Notes: generated from the sequence alone by a model not told the origin. DNA of 34,213 bases from JAEVZK01 sp038202925 (GCA_038202925.1 JBBREM010000014.1:1-34213); one strand, 5' to 3'. Numbered from the stretch's first letter, positions 14,671 through 24,069 are shown. Numbers and translations: made by a program.

Positions 14671-14675
14671 CGGGC

Positions 14676-15299
14676 ATGGCTCAGGAGTTCGTCAGCGTTC
14701 GGATGTCCGATCTGACTTCTCTGGAAGCCTACGACCTGCTCGCCTCCACCGTCGTCCCGCGCCCGATCGCTTTCGTGTCCACAATGAGCGCGGATGGAAT
14801 CGCAAACCTCGCCCCTTTTAGCTTCTTCATGACCGGCGGCGCGAATCCGCCGTCGCTCATGTACAGCCCGACCCTCAACAAGCAGGGCCTACCCAAAGAC
14901 AGCCTTGCCAACGTGATCGAAACCGGCGAATTCGTCGTCAACAGCGTGCATCGGGAGATGGCCGAAGGCATGAACGCCACATCGTTCGACTACCCGCGCG
15001 GATCGCACGAATGGGAGGTGAGTGGATTCACTCCTCTTCCCAGCGAACTAGTGAAGCCGCCCCGAGTCGCGGAGAGCCTGATCCAATTTGAGTGCCGCCT
15101 CTTCAAGGTCGTCGAGCACGGAAAAGGGCCGAATGCGGCGCGCTACGTGATCGGCGAAGTGCTCCTGATCCACCTCGACAAATCTCTTGCGGAGAACCCA
15201 AGCTCGACCAGGCTTATCAGCCGCATGGGCGGCCCGAACTATGTTGATACGGTAAGCGGCGAAGTCTTTCAAATGAGGCGCCCGCCAAACCCGGTGTGA
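14676..15299 (+). CDS. Flavin reductase-like (FMN-binding split barrel) protein
   Basis: A 207-residue protein of the flavoredoxin/flavin-reductase-like family. Family marks are the early VVPRPIAFVST, NLAPFSFF, the Asn-Pro-Pro-Ser turn before LMYSP, the TGEFVVN strand and the late VIGEVLLIHLD. It should bind FMN in a split beta barrel as a dimer in the cytoplasm; the redox partner or substrate is unknown. Length is normal. It lies behind a terminator and a candidate structured RNA, with a CATAAT box five bases before the ATG and no SD site. Its TGA stop (15297-15299) overlaps the start of heptad repeat locus B. Confidence 0.87.
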   Translation: MAQEFVSVRMSDLTSLEAYDLLASTVVPRPIAFVSTMSADGIANLAPFSFFMTGGANPPSLMYSPTLNKQGLPKDSLANVIETGEFVVNSVHREMAEGMNATSFDYPRGSHEWEVSGFTPLPSELVKPPRVAESLIQFECRLFKVVEHGKGPNAARYVIGEVLLIHLDKSLAENPSSTRLISRMGGPNYVDTVSGEVFQMRRPPNPV

Positions 15300-15346
15300 A
15301 TCGGGGATCGTGATTCGTGATTCGTGATTCGGTAAATCGTAAATCG
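15298..15346. repeat. Heptad tandem repeat, locus B (GATTCGT-type)
   Basis: Seven in-phase 7-nt units run GAATCGG, GGATCGT, GATTCGT twice, GATTCGG, TAAATCG twice. The first unit begins inside the stop codon of the flavin-reductase gene. The array lies 75 nt before the smc start. Confidence 0.9.
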
Positions 15347-15420
15347 TAAGCAGAGCCTCCTTTTGCCACATTTGAATCCAAACGGAGGCTGAAGGACGTC
15401 TTTTGCAACGATCCCAACCC

Positions 15421-18400
15421 ATGCGACTCAAGAGCGTCCGCATCTTTGGCTTTAAGACCTTCGCCGATAAGACTGAATTCAGCTTGGACGGCGGGATTGT
15501 CGCGGTCGTCGGTCCGAATGGCTGCGGCAAGTCCAACCTCGTCGATGCGATCCTGTGGGCGCTAGGCGAGAGTAATGCGCGGCACCTGCGCGCCGCCGCC
15601 GGCCAGGATGTCATTTTCAGCGGCTCGTCGCGCCGCAAGCCGGTCGGTTTCGCCGAGGTCTCATTGCTGTTCGACAACGAAGACGGCGCGCTGCCTATCG
15701 ACACCGCCGAAGTCTCGATCACGCGCAGGCTAAATCGCGCTGGGGAGAGCGACTACTACATCAACCGAAGGAGCTGCCGCCAGCGCGACATCCACGATCT
15801 CTTCGCCGATTCCGGGCTGGGGCGCGCGGGATACGCGATCGTCAGCCAGAAGGAGATCGATCAGGCGCTCGCCGCGTCGCCTGAGGACCGTCGCGCTTGG
15901 GTCGACGAAGCCGCAGGCGTGCAGCGCTACCGCTCGCGCAAAGTCGAGTCGATCAAACGGCTCGCGAGCGCAAAAGAGCACCTGACGCGGGTAGACGACA
16001 TCGTATATGAGCTGGATGCCCAGCGCGAGCCATTGCGCCAAGAAGCGGAGATCGCGCAGAAGTACAAGTCGGCGGCATCCGCCCTGCGCGAGGTCGAGAC
16101 GGGGCTGCTGATCCAAGAATTTGCGAAGGCCACTCGAGAGGTCGACGAGCTGGAAGTCCGTCTCGGAAGCTCGGCCGATCTGGCCCGGAAGGAGACGGCG
16201 CGCGCTGAGGAGCTTGACGCAAACGCTCGGTTCTTGCGAGACGCCATTGCCCTCAGCGAGCAACGGATCGAAGAAATTCGCGGGCGGCTTCAGGATGCGA
16301 TGACAAACTCTGAGCGCGGAGCCGCAGGCATCGGGCTCGCCGAAGAGCGGCTGCGCTCTCTTGACGATCTTGAGCAAACGCTCGCCACTCAGAGCGGAGA
16401 ATCCGAGCAACTGATCGCCGAAGCCGACCACGAAGTCGAGCTGTTCCAGCGGGACGCGATGGCTGCCCAGGAAGCCTTGGAAGCCATGCGACTCCAGGTG
16501 GGAGGCGTGGGCGAGGAAGCTCAGGCGCTGGCGGCTAAGGTCCAGCAGGCAGAGCGCGAGTTGGCACAAGGACGCGAAAGCCACGCGGCGAGGCTACGGC
16601 TCGAAGCCGAGCAGGAGCTTCGTTGCAAGCGCCACGCTGAGCTTGGCCGCGAACTTATCGGGATCGAGCGCGACCTGCCAACGCTGATCGACGCCGGCGA
16701 CGCAGCTCAGGCAGAATTGGACACCCTGCTGGCCCGCGCGGAGGAATCCAAGAATGCCGTAAGTGTCGCTGACGCCACATTGCACGAATTGGAACAGAGC
16801 GAGCACGCGTCGGCCCATTCGGCCCGCCAGCTCTTGGCGGAAACAGCCTCCCTCGAAGGCAGGCGGCGAGGCATCGAGGCGACGATACAGGCTAATGAGG
16901 GCCTCGCTCAAGGCTCACGCGCGGTCCTTGAAGCCGTCGAGCGCGGCGAACTCACCGGCTCCTACGTTCCCGTCGGCAAAGCGATTCGGGCGAAGAAAGA
17001 ACTGGCCCTCGCCATCGAAACCGCGCTCGGCGCGGCGGCCAACGATCTGATCGTCGAGCACGACTCGGACGCCAAGCGGGCGATCGAATATCTCAAGCAG
17101 CGCCGGCTGGGCCGCGCAACGTTCCAGCCGATTCCGCTGATGCGTCCAAGCGAGGTCTCGCCGGAAATGCGCCGACTCGTCGGGACGCCCGGCGTCGTCG
17201 GCCGCGCAAGCGAGCTTTGCGATTGCGACCCGGCGCATCGGTCCGTGATCGACAGCCTGCTCGGTCGCGTGCTGGTGGTCGAAGATATCGATGTCTCGCT
17301 CAAACTCGCCAAGACTGGCGGATGGTCGCGTATGGTGACGCTGGAAGGCGAGGTGATCCACTCGTCTGGCGCGGTGACGGGTGGCCATACCGCGAAGCAG
17401 CAATATGGGTTAGTCCAGCGCAGTTCCGATCTGGCCCAGATCGAAAAAGAGCTTGACAAGCTGGCTAAAGAAATCGCGAGGTCCGAGAAAGATAGCGAGA
17501 AGTCAGCCGCATCTCGTGTTGTACTTGGCGATCAGATTCAGCAAGCCCGCCAGGCTGTCGAAGCTGAGCAGATCCTCGTCCACGAAGCCCGGCAATTCCT
17601 CGGCACGCTTCAAAACGAGCTTCAAGCCGCCGAGCGAATGCGAGACAAGCTGTCGGCGGAGCAGGCCTTACTCGCGTCAGAAGTTGCGATGCCGGAGGCC
17701 GTCGATTTGGACCGCCTCCAATCGGAGCGCGACCGGCTCATGCAGGAGTTGGCCGGGCGGTCGGCGGATGCCGCCCGCGCTAAGGAGCGGCTGGAAGAAG
17801 CCGAGCGGCGGCTTCAAGAGGCTGCAGCGAGGCTCGCGGCTGCCGAGAAGCGGCTGGATGGCATCCGGCATTCGGAAGAGAGCCGCGCGCAGCGGCTGAA
17901 GAACCTCGGACCGGAGCGTATTCGCTTGCAGCAGGAGATCGAGCAACACAAGGCTCGCCTCGGCCAAGCAGATGATGCCACCAAGAAGGCTCAGAATGAG
18001 CTGCATGCCGCCCAATCTCACAGGGATACGAAGCTGGAGGAGAGCATTCGAACCAGCGATGAGGCGAAGACGGTTCGGGAAAACGTCGCCGCCATCGCAG
18101 CCGCGAACCATCAAGCCGAGCTTGGACGGGCGCGCGCCGATTCTCGTCGGGCGACTTCCGAAGAGCGGCTGCTCGAGGAATACGGCATCCCCGGCGATGA
18201 AGCGTTGGCACAGGCGGATACAGTGGAAGTTCCACCCGATGCGGCACCCCTGGTTAGCAGGTTGCGTCGCGAGATCAAGGCGATGGGCATGGTCAATGTC
18301 GGCGCGATCGAAGCTTTCGACCGCCTGACCTCGCGGCACGACGAACTGACGGCGCAGCGCGAGGACATTCTCGAAGGCATCGAGCAGGTAGAGGCGAGCA

Positions 18401-18885
18401 TGAGCGAGCTGGACAAGCTCACCCGTGAGCAGTTTTTGGATACGTTCACTGAAGTCGAGAAGGCGTATTCGGAGATCTTCCAAAAGCTGTTCGGCGGCGG
18501 AGAAGGACGAGTTTTCCTCGACACCCCAAGCTCGATCCTGGAGAGCGGCATCGAGATCGAAGTCACCCTGCCCGGCAAGAAGCGGCAGCGGCTCGAGCTG
18601 CTCAGCGGCGGCGAAAGAGCGCTCTGCGCGACCGCGTTCCTCTTTGCTCTGCTGCAGACGAAGCCCTCGCCGCTGGTCGTACTCGACGAAGTTGACGCGC
18701 CGTTGGACGGGCGGAATGTGGAGCGATTTGCCGACCTACTGCAGGAATTCACCGACCGGGTGCAGTTCATCGTCATCACCCACAATCCAACCACCATCGA
18801 GCGTGCCCCGGTTTGGCTGGGCGTTACGATGCAGGAGCCGGGGGTTTCGACGCTCGTTCCGGCGCGTTTGCCAGTGGCCTCGTAG
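15421..18885 (+). CDS. smc: Chromosome segregation protein Smc
   Basis: A 1154-residue SMC protein. Walker A is GPNGCGKSN (residues 31-39) right after the typical MRLKSVRIFGFKTFADKT start. Two long coiled coils follow, interrupted by a hinge domain (about 510-655) with YVPVGKAI, a VLVVEDID strand and GEVIHSSGAVTGG. The C-terminal head has the LSGGERAL signature (about 1060) and Walker B VVLDEVDAPLDG (about 1085-1096). Smc dimers with ScpA/ScpB organise and segregate the nucleoid. Length is normal. ATG 15421 is preferred over an in-frame TTG at 15403 because the family begins at this Met. The stop codon touches a perfect 14-nt palindrome. Confidence 0.96.
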   Translation: MRLKSVRIFGFKTFADKTEFSLDGGIVAVVGPNGCGKSNLVDAILWALGESNARHLRAAAGQDVIFSGSSRRKPVGFAEVSLLFDNEDGALPIDTAEVSITRRLNRAGESDYYINRRSCRQRDIHDLFADSGLGRAGYAIVSQKEIDQALAASPEDRRAWVDEAAGVQRYRSRKVESIKRLASAKEHLTRVDDIVYELDAQREPLRQEAEIAQKYKSAASALREVETGLLIQEFAKATREVDELEVRLGSSADLARKETARAEELDANARFLRDAIALSEQRIEEIRGRLQDAMTNSERGAAGIGLAEERLRSLDDLEQTLATQSGESEQLIAEADHEVELFQRDAMAAQEALEAMRLQVGGVGEEAQALAAKVQQAERELAQGRESHAARLRLEAEQELRCKRHAELGRELIGIERDLPTLIDAGDAAQAELDTLLARAEESKNAVSVADATLHELEQSEHASAHSARQLLAETASLEGRRRGIEATIQANEGLAQGSRAVLEAVERGELTGSYVPVGKAIRAKKELALAIETALGAAANDLIVEHDSDAKRAIEYLKQRRLGRATFQPIPLMRPSEVSPEMRRLVGTPGVVGRASELCDCDPAHRSVIDSLLGRVLVVEDIDVSLKLAKTGGWSRMVTLEGEVIHSSGAVTGGHTAKQQYGLVQRSSDLAQIEKELDKLAKEIARSEKDSEKSAASRVVLGDQIQQARQAVEAEQILVHEARQFLGTLQNELQAAERMRDKLSAEQALLASEVAMPEAVDLDRLQSERDRLMQELAGRSADAARAKERLEEAERRLQEAAARLAAAEKRLDGIRHSEESRAQRLKNLGPERIRLQQEIEQHKARLGQADDATKKAQNELHAAQSHRDTKLEESIRTSDEAKTVRENVAAIAAANHQAELGRARADSRRATSEERLLEEYGIPGDEALAQADTVEVPPDAAPLVSRLRREIKAMGMVNVGAIEAFDRLTSRHDELTAQREDILEGIEQVEASMSELDKLTREQFLDTFTEVEKAYSEIFQKLFGGGEGRVFLDTPSSILESGIEIEVTLPGKKRQRLELLSGGERALCATAFLFALLQTKPSPLVVLDEVDAPLDGRNVERFADLLQEFTDRVQFIVITHNPTTIERAPVWLGVTMQEPGVSTLVPARLPVAS

Positions 18886-18985
18886 CGGGAATTCCCGCGT
18901 CGCCGGCTCTATTCCCGCCCTTTCTTGCCAGTTCGTTTGAACCTGGATACTTTTCCTCCTACTCCCGCTTATTTTCGCGCGGGAA
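18885..18985. repeat. GCGGGAA/TTCCCGC motif cluster after smc
   Basis: The perfect palindrome GCGGGAATTCCCGC (18885-18898) begins on the last base of the smc stop. TTCCCGC recurs at 18912-18918, CTCCCGC at 18962-18968 and GCGGGAA at 18979-18985. It may be terminator-like structure, operators or a degenerate repeat; no function is shown. Confidence 0.45.
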
Positions 18986-19205
18986 TTTCCATGCAGGTTT
19001 TTGCATCCACATCTCTTCGGGTTCGTCAAACGATTTGGTCAATCACCTTTCGGAGATTTGATCGTTGTTCGCCTGTGAGCCTTGCGCGGCACGCCGCAGC
19101 GGCTACACGTGGGCACGTAGGAGAGCAGAGCAGCGAGCCAGGTCTCGGAGATGAAAGCGGCGCCGGGTCGCCGCACTCCATACCGTTGGGCGTAAACTTC
19201 CTTGC
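18886..19205. other. 320-nt gene-free region between smc and metX
   Basis: It holds the TTCCCGC cluster, the first copy of a 31-nt repeat (19081-19111), a GCGGCG-CCGGGT-CGCCGC hairpin (19157-19174) and a TAAACT box (19193-19198) seven bases before the metX ATG. The stretch near 19140-19180 reads like a dispersed GC-rich intergenic element. No SAM riboswitch was found upstream of metX. Open frames here have the composition of repeat sequence, not protein. Confidence 0.5.
19081..19111. repeat. 31-nt direct repeat, copy 1
   Basis: Starts CTTGCGCGGCACGCCG and ends GGCTACACGTG. The second copy, with two mismatches, is at 20361-20391, so the pair brackets metX. Both lie upstream of a start codon. 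Confidence 0.75.
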
Positions 19206-20285
19206 ATGCGCATCGATCCTGCTCTGTTCCAGGAAAACGAGCGCACTGCGCCCACCGATCAGCGGCGGTACGTCGAGGTTGGGACGCTGGAATGCGAGAC
19301 GGGTGGTCGTCTTGAAGGCGTCACCGTCGCATACGAGACGTTCGGGTCTCTCAATGCCGCGAAAGACAACGCCGTTCTGATCTGCCACGCGCTAAGCGGG
19401 GATTCGCATTGCATCGGCTGGTGGGATCGGCTGATTGGACCGGGGAAGGCGTTTGACACCAATCGCTACTGCGTAATCGGTGCGAACGCGCTCGGCGGCT
19501 GCCAGGGCACGACCGGCCCTTCTTCGGCAGCACCGGATGGGCGGCCCTATAGCTCACGATTTCCCGTGATAAGCGTGGGCGACATGGTCGAGGTGCAGGC
19601 GCGGCTAATCGATCGTCTCGGCATCGACCAACTCTTGTGCGTCGCGGGAGGCAGCATGGGCGGGATGCAGGCCCTGGAATGGACGGTGCGCAAACCTGGG
19701 CGGGTGAAGAGAGCCTTCGTCACCGCAAGCTGCGCCGCTCACAACGCGATGCAGATCGGCTTCAACGAGGCCGCTCGCCAAGCCGTGATGCGGGATTCGA
19801 AATGGAAGGGCGGCGACTACGATCCCGCCGATCCCCCCTCGAACGGGCTGGCGGTTGCACGGATGATCGGGCATCTCTCGTTTCTGAGCGAGGCCGCATT
19901 TGATGCGAAATTCGGGCGTCGAGCGCAAGACAAGCCTAATATCGATCACACGCTGGGTACGGAGTTCCAGATCGAGAGTTATCTCAACTACCAAGGCGAC
20001 AAATTCACGACACGATTTGACGCGAACAGCCTGGTCTATCTCAGCAAGGCGATCGACTACTACGAATTGGCCTCACTTGAGGGGTCGCAAAGCGACTACC
20101 TGTTTACGAGCTTTGCGAGCGATTGGATCTACCCGCCGCATCAGAGCGCGGAGCTGCACGCGATGGCGCTCGCTGCGGGGAGGCCGTCGAGGCACGTCGA
20201 CATCAATCTGCCGTATGGGCATGATGCATTTCTGCTCGACGGGGAGAGGCAGGGAGAGCTCGTGCGTGAGTTTCTCGCTGACTAG
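19206..20285 (+). CDS. metX: Homoserine O-acetyltransferase
   Basis: A 359-residue alpha/beta hydrolase-fold acyltransferase. The catalytic triad is S150 in AGGSMGGMQ, D306 in SFASDWIYPP and H339 in YGHDAFL. The GGCQGTTGPSS segment is diagnostic of the MetX/homoserine acetyltransferase group. It transfers acetyl from acetyl-CoA to homoserine, the first step of methionine biosynthesis; some MetX proteins use succinyl-CoA, which cannot be excluded by eye. Length is typical and the N-terminal extension is short. It stands alone without metY or metW. TAAACT lies seven bases before the ATG and no SD site is visible. Confidence 0.94.
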   Translation: MRIDPALFQENERTAPTDQRRYVEVGTLECETGGRLEGVTVAYETFGSLNAAKDNAVLICHALSGDSHCIGWWDRLIGPGKAFDTNRYCVIGANALGGCQGTTGPSSAAPDGRPYSSRFPVISVGDMVEVQARLIDRLGIDQLLCVAGGSMGGMQALEWTVRKPGRVKRAFVTASCAAHNAMQIGFNEAARQAVMRDSKWKGGDYDPADPPSNGLAVARMIGHLSFLSEAAFDAKFGRRAQDKPNIDHTLGTEFQIESYLNYQGDKFTTRFDANSLVYLSKAIDYYELASLEGSQSDYLFTSFASDWIYPPHQSAELHAMALAAGRPSRHVDINLPYGHDAFLLDGERQGELVREFLAD

Positions 20286-20360
20286 CCGTCTGGAGGGTTC
20301 TGCTCCCTCGGAAGCGGACCGGACGCCGAAGGCGTGTAACCGTCACCGCACGTGACGCGG

Positions 20361-20391
20361 CTTGCGCGGCATGCCGCCGCGGCTACACGTG
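20361..20391. repeat. 31-nt direct repeat, copy 2
   Basis: Starts CTTGCGCGGCATGCCG and ends GGCTACACGTG; 29 of 31 bases match copy 1 at 19081-19111. It contains the self-complementary GCGGCATGCCGC and is followed by a CACGTGCTTCGCACGT-like hairpin. Confidence 0.75.
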
Positions 20392-20425
20392 CTTCGCACG
20401 TATGTTCTGCGGTAACAATGAGGGC

Positions 20426-20813
20426 ATGGAGGAGCCGATCCGATTCAGCGTTCACGAGGGCAGGCTCTGCATTGCCAAACTTCCCTCGGACACCGACATG
20501 GCGACGGTGGAGCGGACGACGCCGTTCTTCTCCGTGACGTGCACTGGAGACGAGTTATCGATCGTCGCCGAGGGAGCACTTTGCTCATCCGAACGCGGAG
20601 ATCGAGCGTGGGTGGCGGGCAATCAAGGTGCAGGGGCCGCTGGATTTTGCCTTGAAGGGCGTGATGGCCTCATTGCTGAATCCCCTTAACGAGGCGGAAG
20701 TAAGCGTGTTCGCGCTCTCCACCTACAGCACCGACTTTCTGTTAGTCAAGGACTGGCAACTCGATGCGGCGGTCGCGGCATTGAAAGCGGACGGGCACGT
20801 TCCCTCAGCTTGA
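20426..20813 (+). pseudogene. ACT-domain protein (COG3603-like) with a one-base frameshift
   Basis: Translation from ATG 20426 reads MEEPIRFSVHEGRLCIAKLP, then TPFFSVTCTGDELSIVAEG, the usual first half of the small ACT-domain proteins of this type. At the run CTTTG (20579-20583) the frame breaks. Dropping one T of 20580-20582 continues ...GALAHPNAEIERGWRAIKV, then QGPLDFALKGVMASLLNPL and VFALSTYSTDFLLVKDW to the stop at 20811-20813, giving a full-length protein of about 128 residues. These proteins probably sense an amino acid through their ACT fold. It is either a true frameshift mutation or a sequencing error in a T run. An AACAAT box lies exactly six bases before the ATG. Confidence 0.85.
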
Positions 20814-20814
20814 A

Positions 20815-20820
20815 TACAAT
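20815..20820 (+). promoter_or_regulatory. -10 box upstream of the tricorn homologue
   Basis: TACAAT begins two bases after the preceding stop codon and 53 nt before ATG 20873. No -35 of quality is seen. Confidence 0.4.
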
Positions 20821-20872
20821 CTAAGTTCCCAGATCGCGTTTGGGTGCGTATTGTAAGCTTAACCGAACGCTT

Positions 20873-23800
20873 ATGAACAAGCTCGCAATTTTAGCGGCTC
20901 CTCTGGCCGCCTTTTCTTTCGTCGCAGCCGCCCAGCTCGGGACGCCGCAGAAGTCGCCGCTCATCGGGGCTCGGAGCCTGTCGATCAGCCCGGATGGCAA
21001 GCGCCTCGCCTTTAGCTACCAGGGCGACGTATGGGTCGCCTCCGCGGATGGCGGGCGCGCGATCCCGTTGACCAACCACATCGAGATGGACGACAACCCG
21101 ATTTGGTCACCGGACGGCGAATACATCGCCTACTCGAGCAACCGAAACGGGAACTGGGATATCTACATCGTCCCCTCGGACGGCGGCCAGACGAAGCGGC
21201 TCACCTATCACAGCGGCACAGACGTGCCCAATGACTGGTCGCGCGATGGCAAATACATCCTCGAGAAAGCCACGAGAGACAATCCAGCCAACGGCATATA
21301 CGCGATCGATGTAGCCACCGGCCAAACGAAGCAACTCTTCCTCGATCCCGTATCGCTCGGCTTCCCGAAGTACACGCCGGACGGCAAGGCGGTGATTTAC
21401 GCCCGGATGTACTCCTTCCCGTGGGTGCGGCCGCGATACAACGGCTCGGGCGCGGCGCAGATCTGGCGCTACGATCTTGCCTCGGGCAAGCGCTCCGAGC
21501 TGATGAGCGACGGCTTTCAACACCTGTGGCCGAACGTGGCGGCAAAGGGCGCGCCGATCCTTACCGTGACGATGACCGAGCTGACGCCGAGCAGCAGCCA
21601 CATCGGCAAGATGATCCCGAAGAACACGGACAACGTCAACCGCTGCCCCAACATCTACGCGATCGACGCTCCCGGCAAGGAGCGTCGCCTCACCAGCTTC
21701 ACCGATGAGGGCCCGCGCTTCCTGAGCGTCGCCGCCGATACCGATGTTGCGACCTTTGAGCGCGATGGCGACGTCTACGTCATGAAGCTCGGCTCCGAGC
21801 CGAAGAAGATCACGCTTTACGCGAGCGCGGACGACAAGACGACGCAGGAGGAGCGGCTGGTTCTCACCACCGGAGCCACCACGGCCGCCCTCAGCCCCGA
21901 CGGCAGCACATTCGTCTTTGGGGCTAAGAACGACCTGTGGAGCGTGCCAACCAAGAAGGGCAAGGGGCCGAACGCGGATGACGCGACCCAACTCACCGAC
22001 TGGGAGGGCGTCGACGACACGCCGACTTTCACGCCCGACGGCAAGGCGATCTTTTTCGTCTCGGACCGTGAGGGAGGCGAGCGGCTCTACCGCATGGATC
22101 TGGCGAGCAAGAAGGTGACGCAGATAACCAAGGGCGACAACGACGTGCTCGAAACGCGCGTCACGCCTGACAAGACTCGCATCAGCTTCTGGATGACCGG
22201 CGATCAGGGCGGGCTCTACACCGTTCCGGTCGATGGCGGCGCGCCGACCCTCGTGATGAAGGTCAAGGGAAACTACAGCGCCGACTACGATTGGTCGCCC
22301 GACATGCACTACGTGGCCTATTCCGACACCCTTACCGGGAGCGGTCTTTACTACTGGGAGCAGGGCTCGAACATCTGGATTCTCGACACCAAGACGGGCG
22401 ACAAGCAGAACGTCACCTCGATGAACGCCGCCAACACGACCCCGCGGTGGTCGTCGGACGGCAAATACCTCATGTTCGTCAGCGACCGCGATGTGCAGCG
22501 CCGCAGCGGCCAGCCGGCAGTCGGCACGGCGGGCATCTACATCCTGCCTCTGATGCAGGATGATTCGCCAGCCAATCTGCTGGAGCTGAAGTACGCGAAG
22601 CCCACCGCGCCGGTGAAGGTGGACATCGATTTCGTCGCGATCGAAACGAGAGCGCGCGTGTTAATCCGCCAGGCCGTCACCGATTTTCGCATGGACCCGG
22701 AGACCGGCGACATCCTCTACGCAATGAATGGCGACCTGTACAAGAGCGACTACGCCGGCGAGAACGCCAAGGCGATCACTCAGGGAGGCGGCATCACCGG
22801 GTTTGATTTCAGGCTCGACGCCAAGGCGGTGTACTTCCTAAAAAGCGGAGCGCTGGGCACGCTCGATCTGCGCAGCCCGCAGAATCCCTCTTCGACCGTC
22901 ACCTTTAGGGCCGATTGGCTGCACGACCTTCGCAAGGAGCACGCGGCGGCTTACAACCAGTTCTGGAGAACGTACAACCGGTCGTTCTACGATCCGAACT
23001 TCCACGCACGAAACTGGGATGCCCTTCGCGTTCGCTATCAGAAGTTTCTGCCTAGCGTCGGCCATCGGAATGAGATGGCGACAGTGCTCAACATGATGAT
23101 CGGCGAGCTTGAGTCGTCGCACTCCGAAGTCTCGGCGGCGTCAGGGAATCCGAACAGCCAGAGCAGCGCACATCCTGGGTTTCTCATCGACTACGGCTAC
23201 GAAGGGCCCGGCATCAGGGTCAAGGATGTGCCCGCGCGCACTCCGGCCAGCTATGCCAAGACGAAGCTGAATCCCGGCGACGTAGTGCTGCAGATCAACG
23301 GCAAGGACGTCAAGGCGAACGAGCAGCTCTATCGCGACGTGCTAAACGACCAAGTCTCCCGCGATCTCAATCTGTCGGTCAAAGGGGCCGACGGGGTCAC
23401 GCGGAACGTCAAGTTCCGCGCGATCAGCGGCGGCGAGTTCGGCGGCATCGTGTTCACCAACCGCTTGGAGACCCGGCGCAAATACGTCGAGCAGAAGTCC
23501 GGCGGCAAACTGACCTACGTGCATATCGCGGGGATGGGCGAAGCCGAATTGCAGCGCTTCAACCAGCAGGTGTGGCAGTACGGGCAGGGCAAGAAGGGCC
23601 TCGTCATCGACGTGCGGAACAACGGCGGCGGCAATACCGCGGATCGGCTCATAGACGTACTCGAGCGAGCGCCGAATATGATCTACGTGCCGCGCGACGC
23701 CGATCCGCAATTCGGCCCCGGCCAAGCGTTGGCGGTGCCGATGGTGGTGATGATGGCGGAGTCGAGCTTCTCGAATGCCGAGATGTTCCCCACCGCGATG

Positions 23801-24055
23801 AAGGCGCGCCGGCTTGCCACGCTCGTCGGCATGCCGACTCCGGGGTACGTCATCTACACCAGAGGATTCCAGCTTGTCGATGGCACGATAGCCCGAATGC
23901 CGGGCACCGGCGTATACCGGCTGGATGGCTCGCCGCTCGAAGACATGGGCACGCAGCCCGACTACAAGGTGGACATCACGCCGGAGCAGTATTTCTCCGG
24001 CGCCGATCCGCAGCTCGATAAGGCGATTGAGGTCTTGCTGGCGAAGACGAAGTAG
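20873..24055 (+). CDS. Exported tricorn protease homologue
   Basis: A 1060-residue protein beginning with a signal peptide (MNKLAILAAPLAAFSFVAAAQ). The first 680 residues form WD40/TolB-like beta-propeller blades with repeated SPDGKxIAF and TPDGKAI motifs. Then come the tricorn core C1, a PDZ domain (about 770-860, KLNPGDVVLQINGKDV) and the S41-type C2 core. The catalytic tetrad is complete and close to Thermoplasma tricorn numbering (S745/H746/S965/E1023): S749-H750 in ELESSHSEV, S967 in SSFSNAE and E1023 in LEDMG. It should degrade peptides entering through the propellers. Its export signal places it outside the cytoplasm, unlike archaeal tricorn. ATG 20873 is preferred over an upstream in-frame start because of the signal peptide. 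Confidence 0.93.
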   Translation: MNKLAILAAPLAAFSFVAAAQLGTPQKSPLIGARSLSISPDGKRLAFSYQGDVWVASADGGRAIPLTNHIEMDDNPIWSPDGEYIAYSSNRNGNWDIYIVPSDGGQTKRLTYHSGTDVPNDWSRDGKYILEKATRDNPANGIYAIDVATGQTKQLFLDPVSLGFPKYTPDGKAVIYARMYSFPWVRPRYNGSGAAQIWRYDLASGKRSELMSDGFQHLWPNVAAKGAPILTVTMTELTPSSSHIGKMIPKNTDNVNRCPNIYAIDAPGKERRLTSFTDEGPRFLSVAADTDVATFERDGDVYVMKLGSEPKKITLYASADDKTTQEERLVLTTGATTAALSPDGSTFVFGAKNDLWSVPTKKGKGPNADDATQLTDWEGVDDTPTFTPDGKAIFFVSDREGGERLYRMDLASKKVTQITKGDNDVLETRVTPDKTRISFWMTGDQGGLYTVPVDGGAPTLVMKVKGNYSADYDWSPDMHYVAYSDTLTGSGLYYWEQGSNIWILDTKTGDKQNVTSMNAANTTPRWSSDGKYLMFVSDRDVQRRSGQPAVGTAGIYILPLMQDDSPANLLELKYAKPTAPVKVDIDFVAIETRARVLIRQAVTDFRMDPETGDILYAMNGDLYKSDYAGENAKAITQGGGITGFDFRLDAKAVYFLKSGALGTLDLRSPQNPSSTVTFRADWLHDLRKEHAAAYNQFWRTYNRSFYDPNFHARNWDALRVRYQKFLPSVGHRNEMATVLNMMIGELESSHSEVSAASGNPNSQSSAHPGFLIDYGYEGPGIRVKDVPARTPASYAKTKLNPGDVVLQINGKDVKANEQLYRDVLNDQVSRDLNLSVKGADGVTRNVKFRAISGGEFGGIVFTNRLETRRKYVEQKSGGKLTYVHIAGMGEAELQRFNQQVWQYGQGKKGLVIDVRNNGGGNTADRLIDVLERAPNMIYVPRDADPQFGPGQALAVPMVVMMAESSFSNAEMFPTAMKARRLATLVGMPTPGYVIYTRGFQLVDGTIARMPGTGVYRLDGSPLEDMGTQPDYKVDITPEQYFSGADPQLDKAIEVLLAKTK

Positions 24056-24069
24056 CCCTTGACGAAGAA

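Noticed and set aside
18836..18910. Possible tRNA from GAGCCGG ... CCGGCTC around the smc stop
   Set aside because: The 5' half is smc coding sequence with no D-arm or anticodon pattern, and the T arm lacks TTCGA; the pairing ends look like chance.
19111..19205. SAM riboswitch upstream of metX
   Set aside because: GATGAAAGC is present, but the GGTGGAGGGA, GGCAACC and GGTGC elements are missing.
21107..22309. Long minus-strand frame (400 codons) inside the tricorn gene
   Set aside because: A shadow of the tricorn coding sequence in GC-rich DNA; His/Arg/Val-rich with no domain.
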